A stretch of DNA of 64,000 nt from Owenia fusiformis (taxonomy: Eukaryota > Annelida > Polychaeta > Sabellida > Oweniidae). Location of the stretch: positions 38,965,366-39,029,365 of the forward strand of contig CAIIXF020000001.1 in NCBI GenBank assembly GCA_903813345.2, read 5' to 3'. The notes beneath the pieces were generated by a model. That model did no database searches, was not told the origin of the DNA, and worked only from the letters and a program-made list of their open reading frames with translations. This document shows, in pieces, positions 1-11,100 of this stretch (position 1 is its first letter; the number at the start of each line of letters is the position of its first letter). A program made the position numbers and the translations under genes.

Positions 1-1189
1 TCCCACTATCCGTGAATAGATAGCATGTGCAATATGAGTGCTTCTGGTTTACTCGAGTCTCTAGCTTACAGCTAGACGTAACTTTATTGATTTCGTATGT
101 ACTCTAGAAAAGGTGCTACACGCACCTATACGCACCTAGAACTCATTTTTAATAAATTTTATAAATATTTTTAAGAATATTAATCATATTTAGGATGAAG
201 CGTTGCTTGTCTGGATTTAGATATTTCAAAATTTCATTTCGGAGTTTGACACATGGTGAAATTTTCTCGCTGTAGCTAAAAATGGCTTCCGGTTCTGGAC
301 GTGAATAAAATTTGAAATTATTCTCGCTTAAAGAAATCAAATATAACAATAGATTCAGATAGGGATGTGAGCTGATGTTCTTCAAATCTATACATAAAGG
401 TATATTTCATATTATTATGCCATATTTACTGTGCGTGTGACACAATGATTTACAATATTTATAATACTAAGGCAGCTCAATCTTCCTCCTCAAAGCCGGA
501 ATATAGAGAAGGCTTTGGACCGAAGTAACTTCTGGTGAGTGGTGAACTTTGAACTATTGAACTATCTATTGTTCCTGGGATTGTCCCCGTGATTCAATAT
601 TCAGGATTCTGTAATTGGGGACGATTAAAGGGTGTTAATACAGCCTTTGAAAGAGGTAAATTGTGCATTCTTAATGTCAGTGCCTAAGATTGTGTGTCAC
701 CCTGTAGACTAACTGACAACATGGAGAGCATCGGAGTCTTAGGCAATAGGCCCTCCACTTCATCTAAGACTAACATAAAACTCAGACTTCATACACTTCA
801 GACGCTGACCTGGGCATATCATAGAGGTCTATTTTATTAAATGTTATTAAACCGCTTACCTGACGTGATCGCAAACGCAGCAAATTTAGAAATCAAGCGA
901 CCGAGAAATTTGATGCAATTTCAGGTGCATGCTCAGGTGGTTCGGAGTAAAGAAAAGATTAACCTACAGTCTGTTCAGTCGGCCAATAAAACTGAAGTAT
1001 TTCAGCCAACGCATGCGCACTGATCATAATCTTTGTTACTTTGACCAATCACAATCATCGATCATTTCCGGTAAAGCCATTGCATATGAGGTCAAGTTGA
1101 CTCGTCGCAAGTAACGACTGGATTGTTTATAAATGGCTGACATGTCGAAAATCTAGAACAATATTATAATTTGAACTAATTACAGCATT
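1..1189. other. Upstream intergenic / promoter region of the first gene
   Basis: No coding region is recognised here. The short open frames (for example 149-385 minus and 841-1023 plus) have no family resemblance and no splice context. The last few hundred bases before 1190 must hold the 5' UTR and promoter of the gene that starts there, but I see no clear TATA box or initiator that I would defend. Confidence 0.5.
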
Positions 1190-3263
1190 ATGCCTCCAAA
1201 GAGCACGAAATCAACCTCTTCTTCTTCGTCTTCTTCTCCTCCAAAGAGCACGAAATCAACCTCTTCTTCTTCTTCTTCTTCTTCTTCTTCTTCTTCTTCT
1301 TCTAGTAAGGCAAAGCCTGCACCCCTTCGTGCTTTTGGTAAGGCAAAGCCTGCAGCATCAAAACCAACGACCAAATCCTCAAAGGCAGCAACCAAGACAG
1401 CAGATGCAAAAACTACAGCCAAACCTGCAAAAGCTGATGAGAGTACAAAGAAAGATGCCACTGTTGAAATCAATCAGGAAATGAAAGGTATGTTATTTTG
1501 ATGTTCCCATTGCAGATTTTGCATTTGTCAAATATTAGATCCCGAGGGGGAGGTCATGACACAGATCTGTGCTGCCTGACCCCTCCCAGCATAATCATGG
1601 GTCACGGTGTAGCCAGGCACCAAAGTTTTACAGAAATGAATCTGAATATTTTTTCCCTTCTCTATCAAACTATTGGATCCTATTCCTACCAATCATGGGC
1701 TTTCAATAGATTTTCTATTGAATGCCCATGATCCTCTATACATGTATCTTCACCTGACTTTTGTGAAAAAGTTGAAATCAACTGGTGATAAGAGTTTTCC
1801 AGAATTGTGGACATCTTGAGCAAACATTATGCAAGCACGATATAGTAGAGCTCGATAATGTACACTGCGTCTGTGTAACAATTGTGAGGAGATGCTTTAC
1901 TGTTGTCTCAAAATTGAATTGTATAATTATATTTCAGAGCTGAAAATTGAAGAGCGTGAAATAACAGTGAAACAGATCACCTCAGTTTTATTTGAAGATG
2001 ACATCTCAAAAGAAACAAAAAAATGGCCACTTGTGATTGATGCCCCATCATCACCATGCAGCACATTTCTGAGATACAGAGATGTAAATTATATCAATGC
2101 AATCAACCCTGATGACTTCAAAGAAGAGAAGATGAGATTATCCCTGTTAGGATCTATAAGGTAAATGTATAGTAATTGTCTCAAATTTTATTTTAGTTGG
2201 GTAATGATTTATCATGTACTACTTTGTACTACACCTTTGAGTTCATAATTTCAATTCAACATTGTATATATAAATCTAATTGCCATAAAACAACATTTTA
2301 GCTCTCAATCCACTCATGTCAATAAAACAACTCTGGTTTTATTTCATTTTATTGTTATCTGGCAAAAATGTCCCCTTTTACAATTCTGATGAATTTTTTC
2401 AGAAATTGTAAGGAAAAACGTTGACATGATTTCATACTCATAACTCACTCTATCCTTTTTAATTTCTTTAGGCTAATTATAATGTTTATTTATTTTACAT
2501 GTTCCAGGTTTGGAAAGACATTTGTTATTGACATGATGGATAAAGACATTTGGAACCTGGTTGTAGAGAAACTTGACAAAATGCTACCAGGCTTAGCAAA
2601 TTCACTCCTTGATAAATCTCTTGTTCCAGAAAATAAGTGAGTATCAGAAAATAGGCTCCCGTTCCCCAAATGATTTGTATAATGTATACAGGATTAAAAC
2701 AAAAATATAGAATATTTTGTCAAGAACAAATGCTCCCTACTACATGTACCCTTGCTTGTCATCTTTCCATTTCAAAGAGTACAGCTTATTTTCATAATAT
2801 CCTTGTATTTTCCTGATAATGTATTTGTAAGACATCACTTAATTGTGCCTGTCCAATTTTCATGAGCATATATTTAGAATGCCATTTTAATTGATTTTAA
2901 AAATGATACTAGCTATGATATTCAATATAGTGACACTATCTCTTAAACAATTGAAAAAATGATGCTTTAAGTCTTTACATTGTTTGTTAACAATTATGTT
3001 TCAGTGTTTTGCTTATGAGAGAATAGCAAAGCCTCCTTCGTTAAAACAAAAAACAGTAATGTTATTTAACACCCGAAACTTATTCCAGGTTCATACCCCT
3101 AATAAAGGAGAGTGATGGTTCAGAATATACAGAAGAAAGAATGGTTCATGATATAATGGTAAGGAACATGGTTGACAACTTCAGATTTGTTCTTATCACA
3201 AGACATACGGATGTTAATAAAGAACTGAAGCAGAAAATGACAGTGATAAAGATAATGGCTTAA
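1190..3263 (+). CDS. Four-exon gene: low-complexity Lys/Ser tail plus dynein-AAA-like (IQANK1-like) C-terminal domain
   Basis: Exons 1190-1487, 1938-2160, 2508-2636 and 3089-3263 join in phase (825 nt, 274 residues). The GT donors and AG acceptors are good and the stop is TAA. Residues 1-99 are low complexity: MPPKSTKST is repeated, followed by a long Ser run and Lys/Ala-rich sequence. From about residue 120 there is a compact domain with KWPLVIDAPSS, then FLRYRDVNYINAINPDD, RFGKTFVIDMMDKD and FRFVLITRHTD. This order (WPLxID, RFG, NFRFVLIT) resembles the AAA5/AAA6 part of dynein heavy chain (RWPLMIDPQGQ, FGTP, DFRFYITTK) and, from memory, the C-terminus of IQ/ankyrin proteins of the IQANK1 type. 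No IQ motif, ankyrin repeat or Walker A is present, so it would be a short or truncated member. A nucleotide-binding or axonemal role is inference. The exon structure is secure; the family name is tentative. Confidence 0.7.
1200..1303 (+). repeat. TCT/CTT trinucleotide repeat and 48-bp duplication inside coding exon 1
   Basis: The stretch encoding PPKSTKSTSSS occurs twice, 48 bp apart (near 1194 and 1242), and each copy runs into a TCT/CTT tract encoding serine. The second tract is the longer. The reverse strand reads as a poly-Glu frame, which is only the shadow of this repeat. The tract is likely to vary in length between individuals (inference). Confidence 0.8.
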
Positions 3264-4690
3264 TAAGTTCATTGAAGGATGAGATACATGTACTAGCATA
3301 TCTTCATTGATAAGTCAAGAATTCTTTACACAATCAGAAAGAAGAAAGGATGGTTCACAGAGGATAAACACATGAAACATTAGGTTTAAACATACTGTTT
3401 ATGAATTATGAATACCACTCAGCATCATGAATTCAGAGTTCACATTCTCTTTGATCCATTTTCTGAGATGCAATGAAAGAAACCAGGCCTATGCATTGAA
3501 TTTATAAAAGGCAATTTACAAAATTTTCAAAAAGGATCAGAAACTATCAGACTGACCATGACATATTTCTGGTATCAGGCAATAATAAAAGATTTCAAGT
3601 GAATTGTCCAGTTTGTTTTTTGAAAAATAATTGATATGTAAAAAATGTTTGTTGATAATAGTGTTATCCTCAAATTTTAGTCTATACTGATATTATATGA
3701 CTAAAGTTATCAGTTGTTTTTATAGATGTTTTTTGATTGTGTTATGTGTTTTGTTCATGTTTTGAGGATTCTTTTGTGAGAATTGGTATTTCTAATAATA
3801 GCATAGTAAAGTAGAGGCTAATAAAGGGAATGAAATTATTTTAGAATATACAATGTATATACATGTAGTACTATATATATATAGGCTACGTATTATTGAA
3901 AATATATTTTAGTAATACTATTTTAGTAATAATTTTATGTATATGTATTATATCTGTATTCAACATCATATATCAATCAATATCATATTGTTCATATACT
4001 ATACATACCTTCAGCATTATATGATTGGTCCAGGGTCACAGCTATTTCAAGAGTTAGAAATCTGGAACCACTCATTCCCAATCATAAATCAAACAGCATT
4101 GTAGTTTGTAGGGGATGTATACCAGTTATGCTACCATATAGCCTATGATACCAACCTGCTATGTACACTATTATTCTTTACAAATATATATCATAGCAAA
4201 TGTGTTTGCTGTTAAAATACCTGTTTTATTTGTTTTTGATTTACATTGATCATAAAAAAGTCACTACTATGCTAATGCTGACAATAAGCTTGCTCATTTT
4301 CTCCAAGTTTGTATGATGAACATTTGCAATTGATGGCCTTTGATGTGATGGAATTTCAGAAAGAAGGGTGTAATATTAAATATAATACTCAAAGCAAAAC
4401 AACACTACAATGGACCTTATTTTAAAACACTAACTCAGGTTTACATTTTGAACAATTTCGTCTTAGTTTTCTTAACCACAAAATGAAAAATAGCCTTCTG
4501 GAAAGATTCCTTATACTGAACACCTTATGTGGAATGATGTATGAAAAAAATGTAATCTCCAAGACTCCCGAAATGCCATAATTTGTTTGCAATTGCAGAA
4601 TTGTATCCAATGTTCTTTGGCCTTCTTTGACCTGGAAATACAGACACACAACAGAGAATGTTGAATGTATAAATTAAGCCCCCATATAAA
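3264..4690. other. 3' UTR and intergenic DNA
   Basis: The 3' UTR of the upstream gene must lie here. AATAAA-type hexamers occur near 3584 and 3819, either of which could be the polyadenylation signal. Beyond that I see only AT-rich sequence with no coding signal. Confidence 0.4.
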
Positions 4691-4699
4691 GTTTAAACC

Positions 4700-5750
4700 A
4701 CTTGGCTTATATTGTCTTACCCAATGTTATCAAAGTGTGATATGTGAAACTGTTTTTTAGTTTCAAAAAGTGGTTTTTGAATGACTTTTTTGAAAATCAC
4801 GAATTTATTTAAAACTTTTAGAGGTCACACATATCTTTTAAAGTCACAACTGAGATGTCTGAGAAAGCCTTATACATATAAACATATTGTGACCATTGAC
4901 CACTAAGACCACGTTGTTCAGATTTAAAAAAAAGTCCAATAATTATCCTACATGCCCGTTTTACTTAATTTAGAAGAAAAAAGGCCCACTATACTTAATT
5001 TAGAAGAAAAAAGAAAAAATTATCATTGAAACATGTTACTCAAACACTTGCTCAAATATGACACAAAGTTTGATTTGCTTTAATATTGAACCAAGAAAAA
5101 AATAACTCGCATAGAAAAAAGCATTTGAAGTTCAAAGATCATTAGTAGTGCATGATCATGCTAAACAAAGTGCGTTTTAACTATAACTCTTGATTCAAAA
5201 GACGGTGACACTTCTATAAAAATGAATGTATCATGTAATACAAACAACTGCGCCATCTTTCAATGACATTGATAAAAACTTGTTATATTTAATTTATAAA
5301 GCTTGACAGATTGAAATATTTTTTGATAATTTATTGTAAGCTTTGATGTTGTCCGTTTGAGCTGTTGTTGGTGTCAAATGAAAGATAAGATTCTTATCAA
5401 TACATTGGACATACTATGAAATTCAAAAGTAAGTCTTTAATTATTTTGCCCAAAAACATTGAAAATATGCAAAGTGGACCTTTAAGTTAGATTAATGAAC
5501 CAATGTCATGGCCATGTAGTCCATATCTAGTGCTTAAAGTTACCATTATCATTCATTTACTATTTGTCATGACTTTAAAAGTTATTTAGAGATTTTTGAA
5601 AAAAAGTTGTCAACTTTTCATTTCTCAAATATTCAAATTTCCCGCCAATTTTCAAATAAAAGTTGAAATTTTTTTATTTATCAAATATTGGTCACAATAT
5701 ATTTAAATATTAGGCTTTCTCAGACATCTCAGTTGTGACTTTAAAGTCTA
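4700..5750. repeat. Foldback / inverted-repeat element
   Basis: The segment AAAGTCACAACTGAGATGTC near 4840-4880 recurs as its reverse complement near 5710-5746, with the flanking GAGAAAGCCT also matching. The arms frame about 0.85 kb of AT-rich sequence with no open frame. This fits a non-autonomous foldback element. The outer limits are approximate. Confidence 0.55.
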
Positions 5751-6469
5751 GAATGCCCAAAAGTGCATTCTGCAGATCTGATTTATCACAGTCCCGGGGA
5801 TCAGGGTTTTTAAAGACTAAAGCTTGTAAGAGCTAGTCCAAGGCGACATTAGAGACTTTAGATCTTACAATGTCAAAAGTGAATTAGGTCCACTGTGTTC
5901 AGAACTTCTATGGACTCTGTCATGATTGCATGTATATGAGATCCGTCTTGTTCAGCTTTTTTGGTCACTCTGGTAGAAATAATAAAGACGTTCGCAAAAT
6001 TAACGCACCAACTTATTGAATTGTATTTTGGGCTGTTCATGAGGCGCCCGATTGAAATCAAAATATTTCTGTTTTTGAAAACTTTGCCGATCTTCCTTCC
6101 TTCCATTTAGAATCCTGAATATGCTGTGCTTATAGCAACACAATGGTAAGCATTTGAGTATACTATGAAAGGCCATGTCTTGTTGTGAGTGAGGGTTTAG
6201 TCAATCAAGAGGTCATGAAAGTAATTTTCAACTTTTGCATGGGATTCCTTAAAACTCACCCCATACAGTGGGGGGCATAAAGAATTACAAAACCTATGGA
6301 AATTACATGTTGTCGCATATGTAATAAATTCTTACCTCAGTGTATTCAGTGCTCTATTTTCTACGTCATAGTAAATCCAGATATAGTGGAATTTGTGTCC
6401 ATAATGACAAATAAGAACTTAAAAATTTGATGTGGAATTCACATGTTAATGCCGACTCTTCAAATGTTG

Positions 6470-6640
6470 AGGTGGTTTTGGAGCCAGATTACGCCGCAAT
6501 GTGGGTTGGCTCCCAGAATGCAACATGACACGTGTCAGCTTTCAAAATGCCATTCCGCCGTTTTGAAATACGTCACGAATAAATAAGGTTACTTGATGTT
6601 GCATTCTGGGAGTCAATCCTCCTTGGATCACAAACATGGC
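6470..6640. repeat. Short inverted repeat around a GC-richer core
   Basis: GGCTCCCAGAATGCAACAT near 6510 is matched in reverse complement by ATGTTGCATTCTGGGAGTC near 6597. Related wording (GGAGGATTGGCTCC) recurs near 29000, so this is probably a dispersed MITE. No gene is seen between 5750 and 7030 apart from this. Confidence 0.5.
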
Positions 6641-7030
6641 GATTCATGAAAACATTAGTCCGATTTGGTAGGGATTTATCCATCATTTGCAGGTATGAGG
6701 CTTTGGATTCATTTATTGTGCTACTTAAAGTGGATGGGAATTATTTTTCTACAACTTGGGAGAGTTTGAGACATGAAACTTAGAATTTAGCTCATTGTGA
6801 CAACTTTTGAGGGTTGAGATTTATTTTTGTCCCCCACTTTACATATCTAATGATCATTTCCAAAAATTTCAGACAATATAATGAATATCTTATTGATGAA
6901 TCAGTGCAGATATGAATAAGTGTTAATCCCAAGAATTGGTTCAGTCATGGGCTTTCAACAGAAAGTACTCTAGACACTGCAGATAATTGCAAAATGAATA
7001 TAATACACCAGATGATACACTATCATTTTT

Positions 7031-7670
7031 ATGTCACCACCAAGAACTGGTAATATATTGTTATGGTCTCTGTTTCTGTCTCTGGTGGTTGGCGGGTGGT
7101 AGGCGGCGGTTGATGTCTGTAACAAATTCTTAAAACTTCCAATAACTTAACAAATACTGTTTAGAGTAGACTGACTTCAATCTTTTTTCAGACCATCTAC
7201 AAGTTTTCAAAAAGTTCAAACCTGACTTAACATTTAAGATTTGACCTTCAATGACCTTTTTAAGGTAAAAAAGGTAAAAAAAAGGTCAAAAAGGTATCCA
7301 AATTTTTTCAAAATCATCTACAAGTAATCAGAAGTTCAAATCGGACTTTAGATTTAAGATTGACCTTCAATGAACTTCTCAAGGTCAAAGAAATGTCAAA
7401 AAGGCTTCAAATTAACCATTTTCTTTTCAAAATAATCTACAAGTTCTCAAAATATCTCAAAAATCTGACTATAGATTTAACCTTCAATGACATTCTCAAG
7501 GTCAAAAAGATCTTTTTTCATCTTGCTTAAATTGACCAATTTTTTTCAAAAGCATCTACAGAACTCTCAGACGTTCAAATCTGACTTAAGATTGAACTAA
7601 TAATATTGTGAGCAACTAGATGGTGACATTTTGTCATGTTAATGCCTTGTTTATTTATGTTATATACATA
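7031..7670 (+). mobile_element. Non-autonomous element with ATGTCACCAC...GTGGTGACATTTTGTCAT ends and internal tandem repeats
   Basis: The left end begins ATGTCACCACCAAGAACTGG and is followed by a GGTGGT-rich stretch. The core has about four ~100-bp units with the wording CTACAAGT-TCTCAA-AAGTTCAAA-CTGACTTAAGATTTGACCTTCAATGAC. The right end is TGGTGACATTTTGTCATG, then TTAATGCCTTGTTTATTTATG. The same right end recurs near 15356, 18982, 21374 and 46930, so this is a dispersed family. The unique end plus simple repeat plus tandem core plus unique end resembles the pearl-type elements described in bivalves. That family assignment is inference. Confidence 0.6.
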
Positions 7671-7920
7671 TTCTGCAAGATTTTGATTGACTGGTGTTGA
7701 AAATCAGCATCCATTCAAGTGCATGGATGTATGTACATGTATATCATTCATATATTTTATAGGTTTGAGGATGCTACACACTTATATAAATTGTATTGGA
7801 GTACAGATCTGAGAGGTGATTCCATCAACAATCCTGTACTCATCCTGGATTAAAATGTGAATTTACAAGTAGCAAGACAATACTTAATACTGACTATAGG
7901 GAAAATACATGTCCCTTGCT

Positions 7921-8102
7921 TCAACAATGAAGATGGATTTAAAAGCACTTCAACAACTCAAGTGGATTAGGAAGTATTTATTACATTTCAACAATAAAAG
8001 TAGATTTACAAGTATTTCTTAGTGTTCAACAATGAAGGTAGATTTACAAGTACTTTAACAATGAAGGTAGATTTACAAGTATTCCTTAGATTTCAACAAT
8101 GA
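7921..8102 (+). repeat. Tandem copies of the CPLANE1 start region, with decoy AUGs
   Basis: The phrase CAACAATGAAGGTAGATTTACAAGT, or a close variant, is repeated upstream of the true start. AUG triplets lie at 7927, 8032, 8061 and 8099; one further copy near 7993 has ATA in place of ATG. The copies at 8032 and 8061 open frames reading MKVDLQVL-stop and MKVDLQVFLRFQQ-stop, the same first residues as the real protein. The stop of the 8061 frame (TGA at 8100-8102) overlaps the true ATG at 8099. Confidence 0.85.
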
Positions 8103-11100
8103 AGGTAGATTTACAAGTGCTTGCGGCCTCATCTATCAAGAGGAAGAAGCCATGGCCAAGATTTGCCTGGCTAGGGCAGGTGAGTTAAAATTCTATCTAC
8201 TTGGTGATTTCTCTATCAATTGTTATACTTTTAAATATTTTCTTTAGAATTGACCTAGTGTTGCAGATCCCATATTTCTACAGTAGTTTACTACATACTT
8301 GTACTTATTTTGGCGGATTTGTCGTTTTGAACATTTGGAGGCCACTTAATTTGGCGGATTTGCCATATTAAAATGTACTAATGGTACTAATTTACATGAT
8401 ACTAAAATTACCAGGGAATATGGCAGACTTTAACAATTTTGGTGGATCTGCCAAATTAAAACGGCCACCAAATTAAGTAGAAGTAGAGTGTTCAGTTCGA
8501 TACAGGCATTTTCTCATTTTCAAAGTTGTAAACATAGAATAAAGTCTCTATTAAAGTAACATCCATCTTGTTGCTTGTACCATTTTGGAAATGATGCTTC
8601 GAAAATATGAGTGTCTTCAAGTTCACTGTTTGTCATATCTTGAGGTCCATTTTATTTTGTTTAACTTTCAGAGTACAGAGAGTCTGTTTATGGTTGATAC
8701 TCACCGTTTGAGTGTGCTTTATCTTCCATCTGGGAAAACCAAGCGTACCATTCCTAAAGTCAGCCCTTTATTGAAAACAGCAGCCACTCTAAGCACATCA
8801 AACAATGGTACATGGTATTTTTCTAATTTTTCTATTTTAGACGCATGGAATTGTACAGATGCATGGCATTTGCATCCCTTGATTTATCAAAGAAATGACC
8901 CTGCATTCTTGATTGCACTATTGTATTTTAACCGATTTATGCATTTAAAACAAAAGAAGTATCATGCTTATGGAAATAAGTGGCTGTCCAATTTTGAAAT
9001 ACACAAATTAAAGAACTACTGCACAATCCTTTATATATCCAAAAGGATATCAAGCTGAATAGTATATTGTATTAAATGTAAGTAATATTACTACTGAACA
9101 AAAAAAAGTTACCTGGAAAACATCAGGCGATAAATAATTCTGTTGGATTATTTTTCAGGAGCCTATGTTTGTGGCTTACTTCAATCTGGAGACCTGTTCC
9201 TCTGGCACAAGGACACAGATCACCTTAAATCCATCACAGGAACTCCTGCATTGTGTAAAGATATTGCAGGTAAAATACAATGCGAATCAGTATATTAATA
9301 TATGGCTTGTATGTTCTTAAGATTAGATATATCACAGACTCATCATTAAGCTCCCATTTGTAGACAATGAAGTGATTCTAGATTTTGATAGTTTCTAAGT
9401 CAGTGTATTGCATCAGAACTGAAGTATCCTTTACCTTCTCCCCAATCCTCCCCTGTGTTCCCCTTATATCTCTAACATAGTCTTTGTTTTTGGAAATATA
9501 TATTGGTGAGAGACGGAGGCTTGATGCAAGACTACTTCTAATATATTTGATAGGGCCTAGTATGTTTCTGGACTTTAATTAAAATAAACCAAATAAGATA
9601 ATTGAGCAATGATGTCCTTTTGCTATCCAGGAGGAGCAAAGCCAGGGCTGTGGGTATCAGACGATGCAGATAGGGTCCTAGTTATGAATCCTCTGAGGGA
9701 GATCTTTATGTGGGAGAGCAGGATCAAAAGTGCAACAGGGACATGGACCAAAGTAGAAGTGGCACATGGTCACAGTATTCCAGCTTCAGAATGCAAAGAG
9801 ACTGCAGTCAGTGTGGTTTTCTACAATAACCAGGTACTGTTTTTAATCAGATATATACTAGGTACATACAGGTATAAAGGTATATACAGTTATAACAACA
9901 TTTTGAGTTATTGTTAAAATCATATCCTACTGATTTCAGGCTCTAGGGAAATGTTGCGAGTGTTCGATGGTGTTCTATAGAGATGGACAGCTACACATCA
10001 CCACCGTGTTGTTACAGTGGTATTTAGAAGGACCCATCCACTCAGATAGGTACCACTTTACATTTATTCTTACCATACAACATATATTGTGAATATTGAG
10101 TTGTTTTGTTAAACAAAACCAGTGATCTAAAAGTATTGATTAGTGTCAAGAATTTGAGTGGGTTGCTCTATAAATCCTGTCACTTTAAGTATTGTATACT
10201 TTTGTGGAGATTGTACTGTTTCATCATTCATGGTCAATTAGTAATACATTTCAATACAAAATATACTGACTCAAAATAAATTGTTTTTAGAAGGTGGTTT
10301 CACACTACAATTTCTTCCATCAAATTTAATTTGTGAAACATGTTTATTTGCATGCAATGATTTTGCCACTATGTCTACCTTAAAATGTCACTTTCATTGT
10401 AGTTATGATTAAATGAGTATGAGATTATTTAGATGATAACAAATAACAATGATTATGGTATTCCCTCAGTACAGCAGGTATTTTTTCACATTTTGTTTAT
10501 GATGTATACAGGCAGGGATTTAAATAGTCTATTTATTTGCAGGGCCCCAGGTTATAATGCAGAGTGGTCTGAAATGTGTGTCAACTTAGCTAGGTACAGG
10601 TGTATCCCTGTACGATCTAGAGGCGCTCTACTGGCCAAGTACACCCACTCAGGGGGCTCTCTAGGGGTTATTGTGAACCAACGTAACCCCCTACATACCA
10701 TCAGCCTTACTGTAAGTCCCTTGACACATTCTGTGCTAGTGAACAGCATGAAGGGATGTGGTACCAGAGCAGATAATCAACAGCAGGGGAGGTAGGTCCT
10801 ATGTTCTAATAATGCTAAAAAAATATGATGGGTGGTACGTAAATGATTGTAAACAAAATGAGCAAGATGTTAATATATAGGGTGTCTCAAAAAAATGTAC
10901 CCAAAAGTATATCAACACCATAGACAAACCAATCAATATTTTCAGATATTTTTTGCATGGTCTTGTAGATAAAAGATGAAAGTTTTTTCCCCTATACACA
11001 GTTTTTAATTCAGTTTTGCCTTTTTAATACTTTAACCTGTTACCTTTTGCACCACATATTCAATGTAACCTCATATTTCGATGACAGTGCTGAGAAAAAA

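Noticed and set aside
1180-1473. Minus-strand frame with a poly-Glu run
   Set aside because: Reverse complement of the Ser-tract in the real first exon at 1190-1487.
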